64,000 bases of DNA, from positions 248,001-312,000 of the forward strand of contig DAIQOK010000001.1 in NCBI GenBank assembly GCA_036787895.1, given 5' to 3'. Each line of letters starts with the position of its first letter. Position 1 is the first letter of the stretch. Positions 7,866 through 16,197 of this stretch are shown here, piece by piece. A program made the translations under genes and the position numbers. The notes under the pieces are model-generated. The model saw nothing but the letters and a program-made list of their open reading frames with translations, searched no databases and had not been told where the DNA came from. Origin of the DNA: UBA7662 sp036787895. Lineage in GTDB: Bacteria > Bacteroidota > Bacteroidia > UBA7662.

Positions 7866-9509
7866 CTACTTAAGTACTTTTAGGTCGAGCAAATAATTTG
7901 AAAAGGGCAACTTCAGGGTTTCTTTCGGTTGCAATTCCAGCTTGGTTTCTTGCCATTCCGTATTTGGAGTGATTTTAATCTCACCATTCTCTGTATTTAG
8001 GGTCATGGGGAGATAAAAATCGACCGGAACGCCCTGCCAACGGTAGCTAATTTTTCCATTTTTGCCCTTGCCCTTAATTTTAATTTCTAGGGTAGGTAGC
8101 GTAGCATGGTGCAGCCAATAATTGATGCTGGCTGCATAACGGGTATCTGTATGTTGCGCCCACCAGGCTACCACTTCTGCCGTATTCGTTGATTTTTTGA
8201 AAAAATCGCGATTAAAAGCCCGCATCAATTCATAAAACCGGCTATCATCATTTATGCTATTTCTCAGGCTGTGGATGATCCAGGCAGCTTTTTTATAATT
8301 GTCAAGGTCGCCATTGGTATAGTTCACATCGTAAGGCCCTACGATGGGCTTTTTATTCAACACAGACCTCCGCTGCTCATTGATATAAGTATATGCCTTC
8401 TCCTTGCCATACATGCACTCAACATAAATGACTTCACTATAAGTGCAAAAACCTTCATGTATCCACATATCGGCATGATCGGTCACGCTGATGCTATTAC
8501 CAAACCACTCGTGTCCGCTCTCATGGACGATTATGAAGTCGAAACCATATTTGTTGTTTTTGTAGTTGTTTCCATAAGCAATGGCACTTTGATGCTCCAT
8601 GCCCCAGTAGGGTGTTTCAACGAGGGCATAACCGTCGTTCCAGAAGGCATAAGGCCCCATCTTCGCCTCAAAACAAGTCAACATGGGCTTAACCTGCTGA
8701 AAGTGTTCAGCAGCTTTAATTTCATTGCCGCGAAGCACATAATAGTTTAAGGTCCTGCGCTCACCAGTTGCATCCTCAAAGTCGTCGGTAAAATGTACAT
8801 AATCCGCTATGTTGACAGTTACATTGTAATTATTGATAGGATTATCTACTCTCCATAAAAAAGTTTCTTTTTTATCTTTAATTACTCTTTCAGCTAATTT
8901 GCCATTGCCAACAGCCATAAGTCCATGTGGTATGGTATATTTCATCGTCATACTGTCGGGTTCCTCACTGAGGTGATCTTTGTTAGGCCACCAGCTACTC
9001 GCACCTAATCCTTCACAGCTAACGGCTATCCACGGTCGACCGTTTTTGTCTTTGGCAAAACTAAAGCCGCCATCCCACGGAGCTCGTTTGGCCTTGAGTG
9101 CCTGACCGTGATAGTATACCGTAAAAGTGTTCATTTCGCCACTTTTTTGTGAATGCGGAAAAAAGACAAAAGTGGCATTGATTTCCCTTTCAAAACGCAG
9201 CTTTTGCCCCTGCCAAACCACGCTATCGACCGTAAAACGCTCAAACAAATCAAACTGTAGCTTGCTATAATCAGTCGTATTCTGAACGATAAACAGAACC
9301 GACCCCTGAAGTTGATCGAGCGCTAAAGTGTCGACTTCAGGCTTAGCACGTGAAAACTCAAGTTCCAGTCCGTAATATTTCACATCATAACAAGCCCTTT
9401 CCGGGAATAAATAGCCTCTCAATGAATCCTGACGGTTGTAGAAAACCTGGGCTTGCAGACTACCCATTCCAAATAAAAATAATCCCAAAGTCAAATGGAT
9501 GGTCTTCAT
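7866..9509 (-). CDS. M1-family zinc aminopeptidase
   Basis: Secreted or periplasmic metallopeptidase that removes N-terminal residues from peptides. Residues 1-20 form a signal peptide (MKTIHLTLGLFLFGMGSLQA). The zinc site is visible: HESGHEWFG near residue 328 (HEXXH plus the catalytic Glu) and the third ligand in WIHEGFCTYSE about 19 residues later. An N-terminal beta-sandwich domain precedes it and ends in an M1-like exopeptidase region (the GMEH motif is GMEHQSAIAY here). At 547 residues it lacks the large C-terminal helical domain of PepN, as do many Bacteroidota M1 proteins. It has no T9SS tail. Confidence 0.93.
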   Translation of the reverse strand: MKTIHLTLGLFLFGMGSLQAQVFYNRQDSLRGYLFPERACYDVKYYGLELEFSRAKPEVDTLALDQLQGSVLFIVQNTTDYSKLQFDLFERFTVDSVVWQGQKLRFEREINATFVFFPHSQKSGEMNTFTVYYHGQALKAKRAPWDGGFSFAKDKNGRPWIAVSCEGLGASSWWPNKDHLSEEPDSMTMKYTIPHGLMAVGNGKLAERVIKDKKETFLWRVDNPINNYNVTVNIADYVHFTDDFEDATGERRTLNYYVLRGNEIKAAEHFQQVKPMLTCFEAKMGPYAFWNDGYALVETPYWGMEHQSAIAYGNNYKNNKYGFDFIIVHESGHEWFGNSISVTDHADMWIHEGFCTYSEVIYVECMYGKEKAYTYINEQRRSVLNKKPIVGPYDVNYTNGDLDNYKKAAWIIHSLRNSINDDSRFYELMRAFNRDFFKKSTNTAEVVAWWAQHTDTRYAASINYWLHHATLPTLEIKIKGKGKNGKISYRWQGVPVDFYLPMTLNTENGEIKITPNTEWQETKLELQPKETLKLPFSNYLLDLKVLK

Positions 9510-9646
9510 AGTTTCGATTTGTGCTTAAATATAGCCAAGGCATACATGAAAGAATGAGATGTAAAGCTCTTGGCCACTTTCGAAACAAATTTTAACATGC
9601 CTCCAATCGAAAAGAAGCTTGTTTTATAGAAAGAATTTGTTCAAGA

Positions 9647-9679
9647 TTTTTGTGTAGCGCCTTATTTATCGTAATATTG
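9647..9679 (+). promoter_or_regulatory. Predicted promoter of arsM (-33 and -7)
   Basis: TTTTTG at 9647-9652 is followed after 19 nt by TAATATTG at 9672-9679, close to the Bacteroidetes consensus (TTTG, 19 nt, TAnnTTTG; one mismatch in the -7). Expected start is about 9686, giving a leader of about 16 nt. Confidence 0.5.
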
Positions 9680-9701
9680 CAATGAAACAAATTTAATACT
9701 C

Positions 9702-10595
9702 ATGAATACCGATACAACCCTCAAAAACATCGTCAAAGCCAAATACAGCGAAATTGCAAAGCAGGATAGAGCTACAAATGCCGCATCCTGTTGTGGTGCC
9801 ACGCCAGCATCGAACAAGGTGTATAATATTATGATGGACGATTATTCAAAACTTGCCGGTTATGCCGCAGATGCAGATTTAGGTCTGGGCTGCGGTTTGC
9901 CCACGGCCTATGCAAAAATTCAACCCGGAGATACTGTCATTGATTTGGGTTCAGGTGCCGGCAATGACTGCTTTGTTGCCAGACATGCCACAGGACAAGA
10001 TGGAAAAGTTATTGGTATCGACTTCACAGCAGCCATGGTTCAAAAAGCCAGAATAAATGCCGAAAAGCTGGGATTTAACAATGTTGAATTCCGGGAAGGC
10101 GACATTGAAAATATGCCGGTTAGCGATAATGTGGCGGATGTAGTGGTAAGTAATTGTGTCCTTAATCTGGTACCCAACAAAGCTGCGGTCATTGCTGAAA
10201 TATTTCGGGTATTAAAGCCCGGCGGTCATTTTAGCATATCCGACATTGTACTCGAAGGTGAATTGCCGGAAGCTTTACGCAGCGACGCCGAGATGTATGC
10301 CGGCTGTGTGGCAGGTGCCATACAACAAGAGCAATACCTGCAATTCATTGCTAATGCTGGTTTTAGCGGCATCCAAGTTCAAAAGTCGAAAAGAATTACC
10401 TTACCGGATGATTTGCTAGGCCATTATCTCGAAGAAGCCGAATTAACCGATTTTAGAAGTGGAAAAACCGGTATTTTCAGCATTACCGTTTATGCCGAAA
10501 AGCCGGGGGAAAAAATTAAAATCAACAAACCCAAAATGACCATAGCGGAAATACAAGCCGCCAGCTGTTGCACACCAGATAGCGGATGCTGTTAA
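9702..10595 (+). CDS. arsM: Arsenite S-adenosylmethionine methyltransferase
   Basis: Converts As(III) to methylated arsenicals using SAM. The SAM-binding motif VIDLGSGAGNDCFVAR is at about residues 82-97. Family landmarks follow: LGLGCGLPTAY (first conserved arsenic-binding Cys), VSNCVLNLVPNK, LKPGGHFSISDIV and YAGCVAGAI (another conserved Cys). The N-terminus carries a vicinal Cys pair (Cys30-Cys31) and the C-terminus ends SCCTPDSGCC, both plausible metalloid-binding additions. Length 297 residues is normal. There is no ArsR-type repressor or other ars gene nearby. A hairpin terminator follows at 10621. Confidence 0.92.
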   Translation: MNTDTTLKNIVKAKYSEIAKQDRATNAASCCGATPASNKVYNIMMDDYSKLAGYAADADLGLGCGLPTAYAKIQPGDTVIDLGSGAGNDCFVARHATGQDGKVIGIDFTAAMVQKARINAEKLGFNNVEFREGDIENMPVSDNVADVVVSNCVLNLVPNKAAVIAEIFRVLKPGGHFSISDIVLEGELPEALRSDAEMYAGCVAGAIQQEQYLQFIANAGFSGIQVQKSKRITLPDDLLGHYLEEAELTDFRSGKTGIFSITVYAEKPGEKIKINKPKMTIAEIQAASCCTPDSGCC

Positions 10596-10620
10596 TTTTT
10601 CCTACCAATTAACTACTTAA

Positions 10621-10651
10621 AGCAGCGACTGAACAAAATCGCTGCTTTTTT
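10621..10651 (+). terminator. Intrinsic terminator of arsM
   Basis: AGCAGCGA pairs perfectly with TCGCTGCT across a 10-nt loop, and the stem runs into six T residues. It is 25 nt after the arsM stop. Confidence 0.85.
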
Positions 10652-10696
10652 GCTTTATGCTAAGGCCATGCTATTTTACAACAGAATATCATCAAG

Positions 10697-11953
10697 ATGA
10701 CCTATCTCCTACTCCTACTGCTATTTTTCGCTATTGACGTATACGCTTTCCGGCTGTTGTACCGCTGGAAACGATATAAAAAGCCAGCCAAAAACACGGT
10801 TCGACTCTACTGGGGAGCAGCCATACTCGTTTATGTACTCGTTTTGTTTTTGAATATATATGGTTTTCATAAAGTAGATCCGGGCCTGCGCAATCTGGTG
10901 GTCGGTTACAGTGGTTTATTGTTTTTTACCAAACTGGTCACACTGCCGTTTTTGTTGATTGATGATGTTCTGGGCTTTTTCAACTGGCTTTGGAAAAAAT
11001 TTACATCAAATGCTGAAAAAAAACGCATCGTTTCCGACCCATCCAGTCACATTAGCCGGTCGGAGTTTATCAGTCGCATGGCTGTGGTAATGGCTGGCAT
11101 TCCCTTTTTGTCGATGGGCTATGGCATGTTAAGTGGTGCCTACAACTATCAGGTGAGGAATATCAGATTAAAATTCCCCAATCTCCCTAAAGCTTTTCAT
11201 GGCACCCGAATTGTGCAGTTAAGTGATATTCATTCAGGCTCTTTCGCCGACCGTGCGGCAGTTGAACGTGGGATTAAACTTGTCAAAGAACAAAAACCCG
11301 ATTATATCTTTTTTACCGGCGACCTGGTAAACAATAGTACTGCAGAAGTACTTCCCTGGATGAAGGCCTTTTCACAGATTCAGGCTCCAGGTGGCACATA
11401 CAGTATTTTGGGCAATCACGATTACGGCGATTACCATCAATGGCCAACTGAAGAGGCGAAAAAACAAAATCTCATCCAGATGCATCAGGCACATGCAGCC
11501 ATGGGTTGGCGTTTGCTCCTTAATGAAGGCACACTACTTGAGAAAGACGGGCAAACCATTGGCTTACTGGGCATAGAAAACTGGGGCGCTCGTGGGCGAT
11601 TTTCTCAATATGGCGACTTAAACAAGGCCATGGCTGATATACCGGCTCAAAATTTTAACATCCTTCTTTCGCACGACCCCACCCATTTTGAAATGGAAGT
11701 ACAGGGCAAACAACCCCAAATCGACTTAACCCTATCAGGCCATACCCATGGTATGCAGTTTGGCGTTGAAATACCCGGCTACATCAAATGGAGTCCGGCG
11801 TCGTGGATTTACCTGTTTTGGGCTGGACTATATAGTTTTGGGAAACAACATTTGTACGTAAACCGCGGATTCGGTTTTATCGGTTACCCGGGTCGGGTAG
11901 GTATTTTGCCTGAAATTACGGTCATTACCCTCGAATGCGAAGCATTGGCCTAA
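10697..11953 (+). CDS. Membrane-anchored metallophosphoesterase, YkuE-like
   Basis: Four hydrophobic segments occupy about residues 1-150, then a calcineurin-like phosphoesterase domain carries the full set of metal ligands: LSDIHSGS, FTGDLVNN, GNHDYGDY, LSHDPTHF and SGHTHGMQFG. Relatives include UDP-2,3-diacylglucosamine pyrophosphohydrolase-like and phospholipid-directed enzymes at the membrane; the substrate here cannot be read from sequence. Length 418 residues. Convergent with the Nramp-like gene, with the two stop codons overlapping (4 bp). Confidence 0.88.
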   Translation: MTYLLLLLLFFAIDVYAFRLLYRWKRYKKPAKNTVRLYWGAAILVYVLVLFLNIYGFHKVDPGLRNLVVGYSGLLFFTKLVTLPFLLIDDVLGFFNWLWKKFTSNAEKKRIVSDPSSHISRSEFISRMAVVMAGIPFLSMGYGMLSGAYNYQVRNIRLKFPNLPKAFHGTRIVQLSDIHSGSFADRAAVERGIKLVKEQKPDYIFFTGDLVNNSTAEVLPWMKAFSQIQAPGGTYSILGNHDYGDYHQWPTEEAKKQNLIQMHQAHAAMGWRLLLNEGTLLEKDGQTIGLLGIENWGARGRFSQYGDLNKAMADIPAQNFNILLSHDPTHFEMEVQGKQPQIDLTLSGHTHGMQFGVEIPGYIKWSPASWIYLFWAGLYSFGKQHLYVNRGFGFIGYPGRVGILPEITVITLECEALA

Positions 11954-13191
11954 GCCAGCACACCCAGTTTGCTGAGCAGGAATACCAGACTGAAGAGACT
12001 CAAAAAAATCAAACCCAACCAGCTGAGTCCTTTCAAAAAGGCGGAAGGCTGAAAGGCGGAAGGAAAATTTTTGTCATTGACTAATCGGTAATTCCACCAA
12101 CCCAAAATTGGAGCTGTCAGAAAACTAAGAGAGGTTGCTAGATCTACCAGTTGCAGCATATTATTCGGGTGAAAGTGAAGTAAAAACAAGGTACCAACCA
12201 AAAACAAGCCCAAGGCCAACCAATAATAAAGTGATCGGCTTTCCGCTTTCCCCCTTAAAATACGCACACTTTCCTGTAATACCCGCGGATAACCATCCAT
12301 AACGGTCAGAAGCGTACTGAAAATGGTCGCGAATATGCTTATCGCCACTACTACATACGCCCACGGCCCCAATAGCTGCACATAAATATTCAAAAAACCG
12401 GCAGCAAAAGCCGCTGCCTGAGCCGGAAGCGCAGTAGATGTGCCATAGACCACCACGGCTCCTATGAACACAAAAACAACTGCAAGCAGCGTACTAAGCC
12501 CATAGCCCAGCTGAAAATCGAATTGCACAGCCCGCCAACTGCTGATGCCGGAAGTGGCCCGTTTTTCAAGTGTCCACAAGGACTGCCATACGGAGGAGTC
12601 AACTGGTGTTGGCATCCAGCCGGCGAAAGCTATCAGAAAAAGTAAGCCGGGTAAATCCCAGCTAAAATTGGCCTGTGTTGCTTTTTCAAGCAAGGGTAAC
12701 TCACTTAAAGCTGCTATGGCTGCTACCAGCGTGGTTAAGGTTAGCAACAACATGATGCCACGCATTAATGTATCAAGCAGCTTAAAACGGCCTAAGACCA
12801 GAAATAAACAGCAACTACCTAGTGCCAGTGCATGCAAAGCAAGTGGTGGATAGTTGGGTTGAAACAATTCACTGATTATTCCAACGAAAACCGCGCTGAT
12901 AGCGGCCAATATGGGGAACATGGTGAATAAGGTCAACAGCACAAAAGCAGGTAGTACCCATTTCCCCAATTTTTGATAACCACTCAATAAGGAGAGTGAA
13001 GTCGCAGCAGTATATCTGGAGCCAAATTCGAAAAAGGGATATTTCAGCACATTCACAACTATCACAAATCCCAATAAAGCAAAACCATACAAGGCACCTG
13101 CACGGGTTGATTGAACGATATGGGAAACACCCACAGCTGCACCTGCATACAACAAACCCGGCCCGATGGCCTTCTTCCAATCGGCTACCAT
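11950..13191 (-). CDS. Nramp-family transporter with a non-canonical metal site
   Basis: A 413-residue integral membrane protein with about 11 hydrophobic segments that aligns to Nramp/MntH. It starts AIGPGLLYAGAAVGVSHIVQ, where canonical Nramp proteins have GPG..AYMDPGN. The metal-binding Asp and Asn of TM1 are absent (Gly and His at those positions by my alignment). TM6 has GWMPTPVDSSVW instead of the AxxMPHN motif, so the Met-Pro is kept but the His is not. Substrate is therefore open: Mn/Fe transport should not be assumed. The start lies 1 nt beyond the bshB1 stop, so the two form an operon. A 12-bp direct repeat near its 3' end encodes PSAF twice. Confidence 0.8.
   Translation of the reverse strand: MVADWKKAIGPGLLYAGAAVGVSHIVQSTRAGALYGFALLGFVIVVNVLKYPFFEFGSRYTAATSLSLLSGYQKLGKWVLPAFVLLTLFTMFPILAAISAVFVGIISELFQPNYPPLALHALALGSCCLFLVLGRFKLLDTLMRGIMLLLTLTTLVAAIAALSELPLLEKATQANFSWDLPGLLFLIAFAGWMPTPVDSSVWQSLWTLEKRATSGISSWRAVQFDFQLGYGLSTLLAVVFVFIGAVVVYGTSTALPAQAAAFAAGFLNIYVQLLGPWAYVVVAISIFATIFSTLLTVMDGYPRVLQESVRILRGKAESRSLYYWLALGLFLVGTLFLLHFHPNNMLQLVDLATSLSFLTAPILGWWNYRLVNDKNFPSAFQPSAFLKGLSWLGLIFLSLFSLVFLLSKLGVLA
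12037..12063. repeat. Short tandem direct repeat inside the Nramp-like gene
   Basis: AAAGGCGGAAGG occurs at 12037-12048 and again at 12052-12063, 15 bp apart and in frame. On the coding strand it encodes FPSAFQPSAF in the cytoplasmic loop before the last membrane segment. It looks like a local slippage duplication. Confidence 0.7.
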
Positions 13192-13192
13192 T

Positions 13193-13909
13193 TTAGCTCA
13201 AACTGGTCAGATCTGCTACCCCAATGGTTCTGCTGGCAGTAAAACCCTCGCCATAGGTGGCTTGAATGTGACGGCCCATTTCACGGGCACGAGCCTCGAG
13301 AAAAAAAAGAAAATCAGCGGTACTAATTGGTGTCATAGGCTCTTCTGAATCAGCACTATAAAACTGCGAACTGAAAGCTTTAATTGACTCTATTTTGGTA
13401 GCGAAAGTCTCGCTGATATCGACTACCAAATCGGGTTTGATGTAGCGATCCTGAATGTAATGGTAGAGAGAGTTAGGACGCCAGGCCATTTGGGTATGGC
13501 CATCCCAGCTCGTTTGTATTTTTTGAAGACCGCTTAAAAAACAGGCATCCGCCACCAAATCAGCTGCCCGTCCATGGTCGATATGGCGGTCGTTAATGGC
13601 ATTGGCGAGTACTACTTTTGGTCGACAAAGCCGGATTTGCTGAATGACTGCTAACAAACTGGCTTCGTTTTTTTCGAAAAAACCATCACGCAGCCGCAGG
13701 TTGTGTCGGTAATGTATACCGAGCACCTTAGAGGCCACCGCGGCTTCTAAATCACGTATTTCGGCACTACCACGGGTACCCAGTTCGCCGCGGGTGAGGT
13801 CGACTATGCCAACTTTATGGCCCATTTGCATATGTTTCACTAAAGTGCCGGAGCAGCTAAGTTCTACATCGTCGGGATGTGCGGCAAAAGCCAGTATATC
13901 GAGTTTCAT
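13193..13909 (-). CDS. bshB1: Bacillithiol biosynthesis deacetylase BshB1
   Basis: Deacetylates N-acetylglucosaminyl-malate, the second step of bacillithiol synthesis. It belongs to the LmbE/PIG-L zinc deacetylases, with FAAHPDDVELSCSGT at residues 8-22 (the AHPDD zinc motif), DLTRGELGTRGS, and NDRHIDHGRA supplying the third zinc ligand. The TRGELGTRG wording and the 238-residue length fit BshB1 rather than other LmbE proteins. bshA and bshC are not in the window. The Nramp-like gene starts right after the stop, and DUF4294 lies 51 nt upstream on the same strand. Confidence 0.93.
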   Translation of the reverse strand: MKLDILAFAAHPDDVELSCSGTLVKHMQMGHKVGIVDLTRGELGTRGSAEIRDLEAAVASKVLGIHYRHNLRLRDGFFEKNEASLLAVIQQIRLCRPKVVLANAINDRHIDHGRAADLVADACFLSGLQKIQTSWDGHTQMAWRPNSLYHYIQDRYIKPDLVVDISETFATKIESIKAFSSQFYSADSEEPMTPISTADFLFFLEARAREMGRHIQATYGEGFTASRTIGVADLTSLS

Positions 13910-13960
13910 GGGCTAAATATACATGGCTGACGGTGATTTTATTACACCGACAACAGCTCA

Positions 13961-14575
13961 TTATTGTAAGGGTAAGCCAGCCTTTTCTCTGGCTTCTATC
14001 ATATTCAAAATCACCTCTATATCCCTATCTTCCTGTGCATCATACCCTGTTTTGAGGTTGGAACCGAATAAACCAGCTAAACTTTGCCACATAAATGCCG
14101 AGAATCCTCCTCTGAATTCTTTAATCAAATCGTAGGAAGTTTTGTCTGTTTCGCGGTCGATGAGCTTAATCAGGATTTTACCCTGAGTAATGGTAAGTTG
14201 AAGCAGCACGGGTTTATAGCGTTTTTTGAGGTCCTCCTCCAATCTTTTGGTTTCGGCCTTGTGCTTCCGTTCGGGTATCGTATCCAGCCGGGCTTCTAAT
14301 TTCCGTAATTCTACACCAGCAGCTTTGGCGATGGGATATACTTTAAGCACATTGTAATACAGGCGACCAAACCGGTCTTCATCTCTTTTGTTCTTGAATT
14401 GCCTTTTGCTGATTACGTTTACTGGATCCATAAAAACTACCGGAATGGTATCGCCTTTCTCATCGATATAGGCTGGTAATTCGGCATTTTTGGGGAGACG
14501 GACTACCGTTTGCGCCTGAACTTCCCTGCTTATGAGTAGCATGAAGAGGAATACAAATGGCATTTTGGATTTCAT
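13961..14575 (-). CDS. DUF4294 secreted protein
   Basis: Bacteroidota-specific family of unknown function. From ATG 14575 the protein is 204 residues with a signal peptide (MKSKMPFVFLFMLLISREVQAQ), a short beta region (LPAYIDEKGDTIPVVFMDPV), then the conserved FGRLYYNVLKVYPIAKAAG segment and a Lys/Arg-rich helical domain ending LTITQGKILIKLIDRET. The frame is open to 14656 and would overlap purB, but residues before 14575 are not signal-like and homologues begin at the signal peptide. It is divergent from purB and upstream of bshB1. Confidence 0.85.
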   Translation of the reverse strand: MKSKMPFVFLFMLLISREVQAQTVVRLPKNAELPAYIDEKGDTIPVVFMDPVNVISKRQFKNKRDEDRFGRLYYNVLKVYPIAKAAGVELRKLEARLDTIPERKHKAETKRLEEDLKKRYKPVLLQLTITQGKILIKLIDRETDKTSYDLIKEFRGGFSAFMWQSLAGLFGSNLKTGYDAQEDRDIEVILNMIEAREKAGLPLQ

Positions 14576-14598
14576 CGGCTTTTTTGACAGGCTTTTGG

Positions 14599-14606
14599 TA
14601 CTTTTG
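14599..14606 (+). promoter_or_regulatory. Predicted -7 element of purB
   Basis: TACTTTTG, an exact TAnnTTTG match, lies in the 79-nt gap between the divergent DUF4294 and purB starts. The expected start near 14613 gives a leader of about 42 nt. Confidence 0.45.
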
Positions 14607-14654
14607 CAGCAACGAGCGAATAACTCATAAATCGCACCAAAATTACATTTTCCC

Positions 14655-16004
14655 ATGGCATTAAGTCCACTAACCGCCCTTTCCCCCGTCGATGGTCGCT
14701 ATCACCGGCAAACCGCAGCCCTCTCGGGTTACTTCAGCGAATTTGCATTGATTCGATATCGGGTATTGGTGGAAGTGGAATACCTGATAATGCTGGCCGA
14801 TGAAAATTTGACAGGATTACTGGCATTTACTGCCGATGAAAAAGCAGCGCTGAGACGCATAGTAACCGATTTCAGTCAGACAGACGCCCAGGAAATCAAA
14901 GACACCGAAAAAACAACCAACCACGATGTGAAGGCGGTTGAATATTTCGTAAAGGACAAATTGGCTGCCATGAGTGGCCCTGACCGACTGGAATTCGTCC
15001 ATTTTGGCCTGACTTCACAAGACATCAACAATACAGCAGTGCCGCTTTCGCTGAAAGAAGCCATGCATGAAGTGATGCTACCGGTTTTGCATCAGCTGAT
15101 CGACCAACTCGAAACGCGCGCACACGATTGGCAAAATATCCCCATGCTCGCCCACACGCATGGTCAGCCAGCCTCACCAACCCGCCTTGGAAAAGAATTG
15201 ATGGTGTTTGTTGAACGACTGCGTAATCAGCTGGAGATGTTTGAACAAATCCCCTTTGGCGCGAAATTCGGCGGGGCAACTGGTAATTTTAATGCCCACC
15301 ATGTAGCCTATCCCGACCGCAATTGGGTTGATTTTGGCAATCGTTTCGTAGGTGATGTGCTGGGATTACACCGGTATCAGCATACTACGCAGATAGAACA
15401 TTACGATTATCTCGCTGCTTTATGCGACAACCAAAAACGTATCAATACAATCCTGTTAGACTTAAGTCGGGATATTTGGAGCTACATCAGCATGAACTAC
15501 TTCCGCCAGCAAGTAAAAGCCGGAGAAGTGGGATCGTCGGCCATGCCGCACAAAGTGAATCCGATCGATTTCGAAAATGCAGAAGGAAATTTAGGCCTGG
15601 CCAATGCTTTGCTTGAACACTTGTCTGCTAAACTGCCCGTATCCCGTTTGCAGCGCGATTTGACCGATTCCACCGTCTTGCGGAATTTAGGTCTTCCTTT
15701 TGCCCATACGCTCATCGCCTACCGTTCCCTGGAAAAAGGATTGAACAAAATATTGGTCAACCATGACGCCATTCAACGGGATTTGGCAGCCAATTGGGCA
15801 GTGGTGGCCGAAGCCATACAAACCATTTTAAGGCGAGAAGGTTATGAAAAACCTTATGAGGCTTTAAAAGCCCTTACCCGTACCGGTGGCGCCATGGGTG
15901 AAGCAGAAATCAAAAATTTCATTCAAAGTTTAAGAGTCAGTGATACAGTAAAAGCCGAACTTTCCGAAATTACACCTTGGAACTATACCGGTATCGGATT
16001 CTGA
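14655..16004 (+). CDS. purB: Adenylosuccinate lyase
   Basis: Catalyses two fumarate-releasing steps of purine synthesis: SAICAR to AICAR, and adenylosuccinate to AMP. It starts MALSPLTALSPVDGRYHRQT, the PurB opening. The active-site loop SSAMPHKVNPIDFENAEGN lies near residue 295, with HTHGQPASPT and TSQDINNTA also present; the last two hold the catalytic His/Ser region of the fumarase/ASL superfamily. Length 449 residues is as expected for the E. coli-type enzyme. It leads a probable three-gene unit: the DUF5522 gene starts 1 nt after its stop. Confidence 0.97.
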   Translation: MALSPLTALSPVDGRYHRQTAALSGYFSEFALIRYRVLVEVEYLIMLADENLTGLLAFTADEKAALRRIVTDFSQTDAQEIKDTEKTTNHDVKAVEYFVKDKLAAMSGPDRLEFVHFGLTSQDINNTAVPLSLKEAMHEVMLPVLHQLIDQLETRAHDWQNIPMLAHTHGQPASPTRLGKELMVFVERLRNQLEMFEQIPFGAKFGGATGNFNAHHVAYPDRNWVDFGNRFVGDVLGLHRYQHTTQIEHYDYLAALCDNQKRINTILLDLSRDIWSYISMNYFRQQVKAGEVGSSAMPHKVNPIDFENAEGNLGLANALLEHLSAKLPVSRLQRDLTDSTVLRNLGLPFAHTLIAYRSLEKGLNKILVNHDAIQRDLAANWAVVAEAIQTILRREGYEKPYEALKALTRTGGAMGEAEIKNFIQSLRVSDTVKAELSEITPWNYTGIGF

Positions 16005-16005
16005 C

Positions 16006-16197
16006 ATGGAAGAAGGAGTTGACTACTACATCAACGAAAAAGGACTTTACGTATTTACGGAAGTCTACCTGAACAAAAGGGGTTATTGTTGCCGAAACAG
16101 TTGTAAACACTGTCCTTTTGGCTATTCCAAACAAGCCACCCCCTATTTTGCCTTATCCAAATCCTTAACCTTCAAAAAACGCCCCTTGCGTGATTGA
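16006..16197 (+). CDS. DUF5522 small cysteine-rich protein
   Basis: 63 residues, opening EEGVDYYINEKGLYVFTEVY and carrying the family's cysteine cluster RGYCCRNSCKHCPFGY (C-C-x3-C-x2-C), which could bind iron or zinc. The family is widespread in Bacteroidota and cyanobacteria with no known function. It begins 1 nt after the purB stop and overlaps the next gene by 8 bp, so all three are probably translated from one mRNA. Confidence 0.85.
   Translation: MEEGVDYYINEKGLYVFTEVYLNKRGYCCRNSCKHCPFGYSKQATPYFALSKSLTFKKRPLRD

Noticed and set aside
8271..8750. A 159-codon plus-strand frame inside the M1 peptidase gene
   Set aside because: It mirrors the catalytic region of a clear gene; the translation is low in information and has no homologous features.
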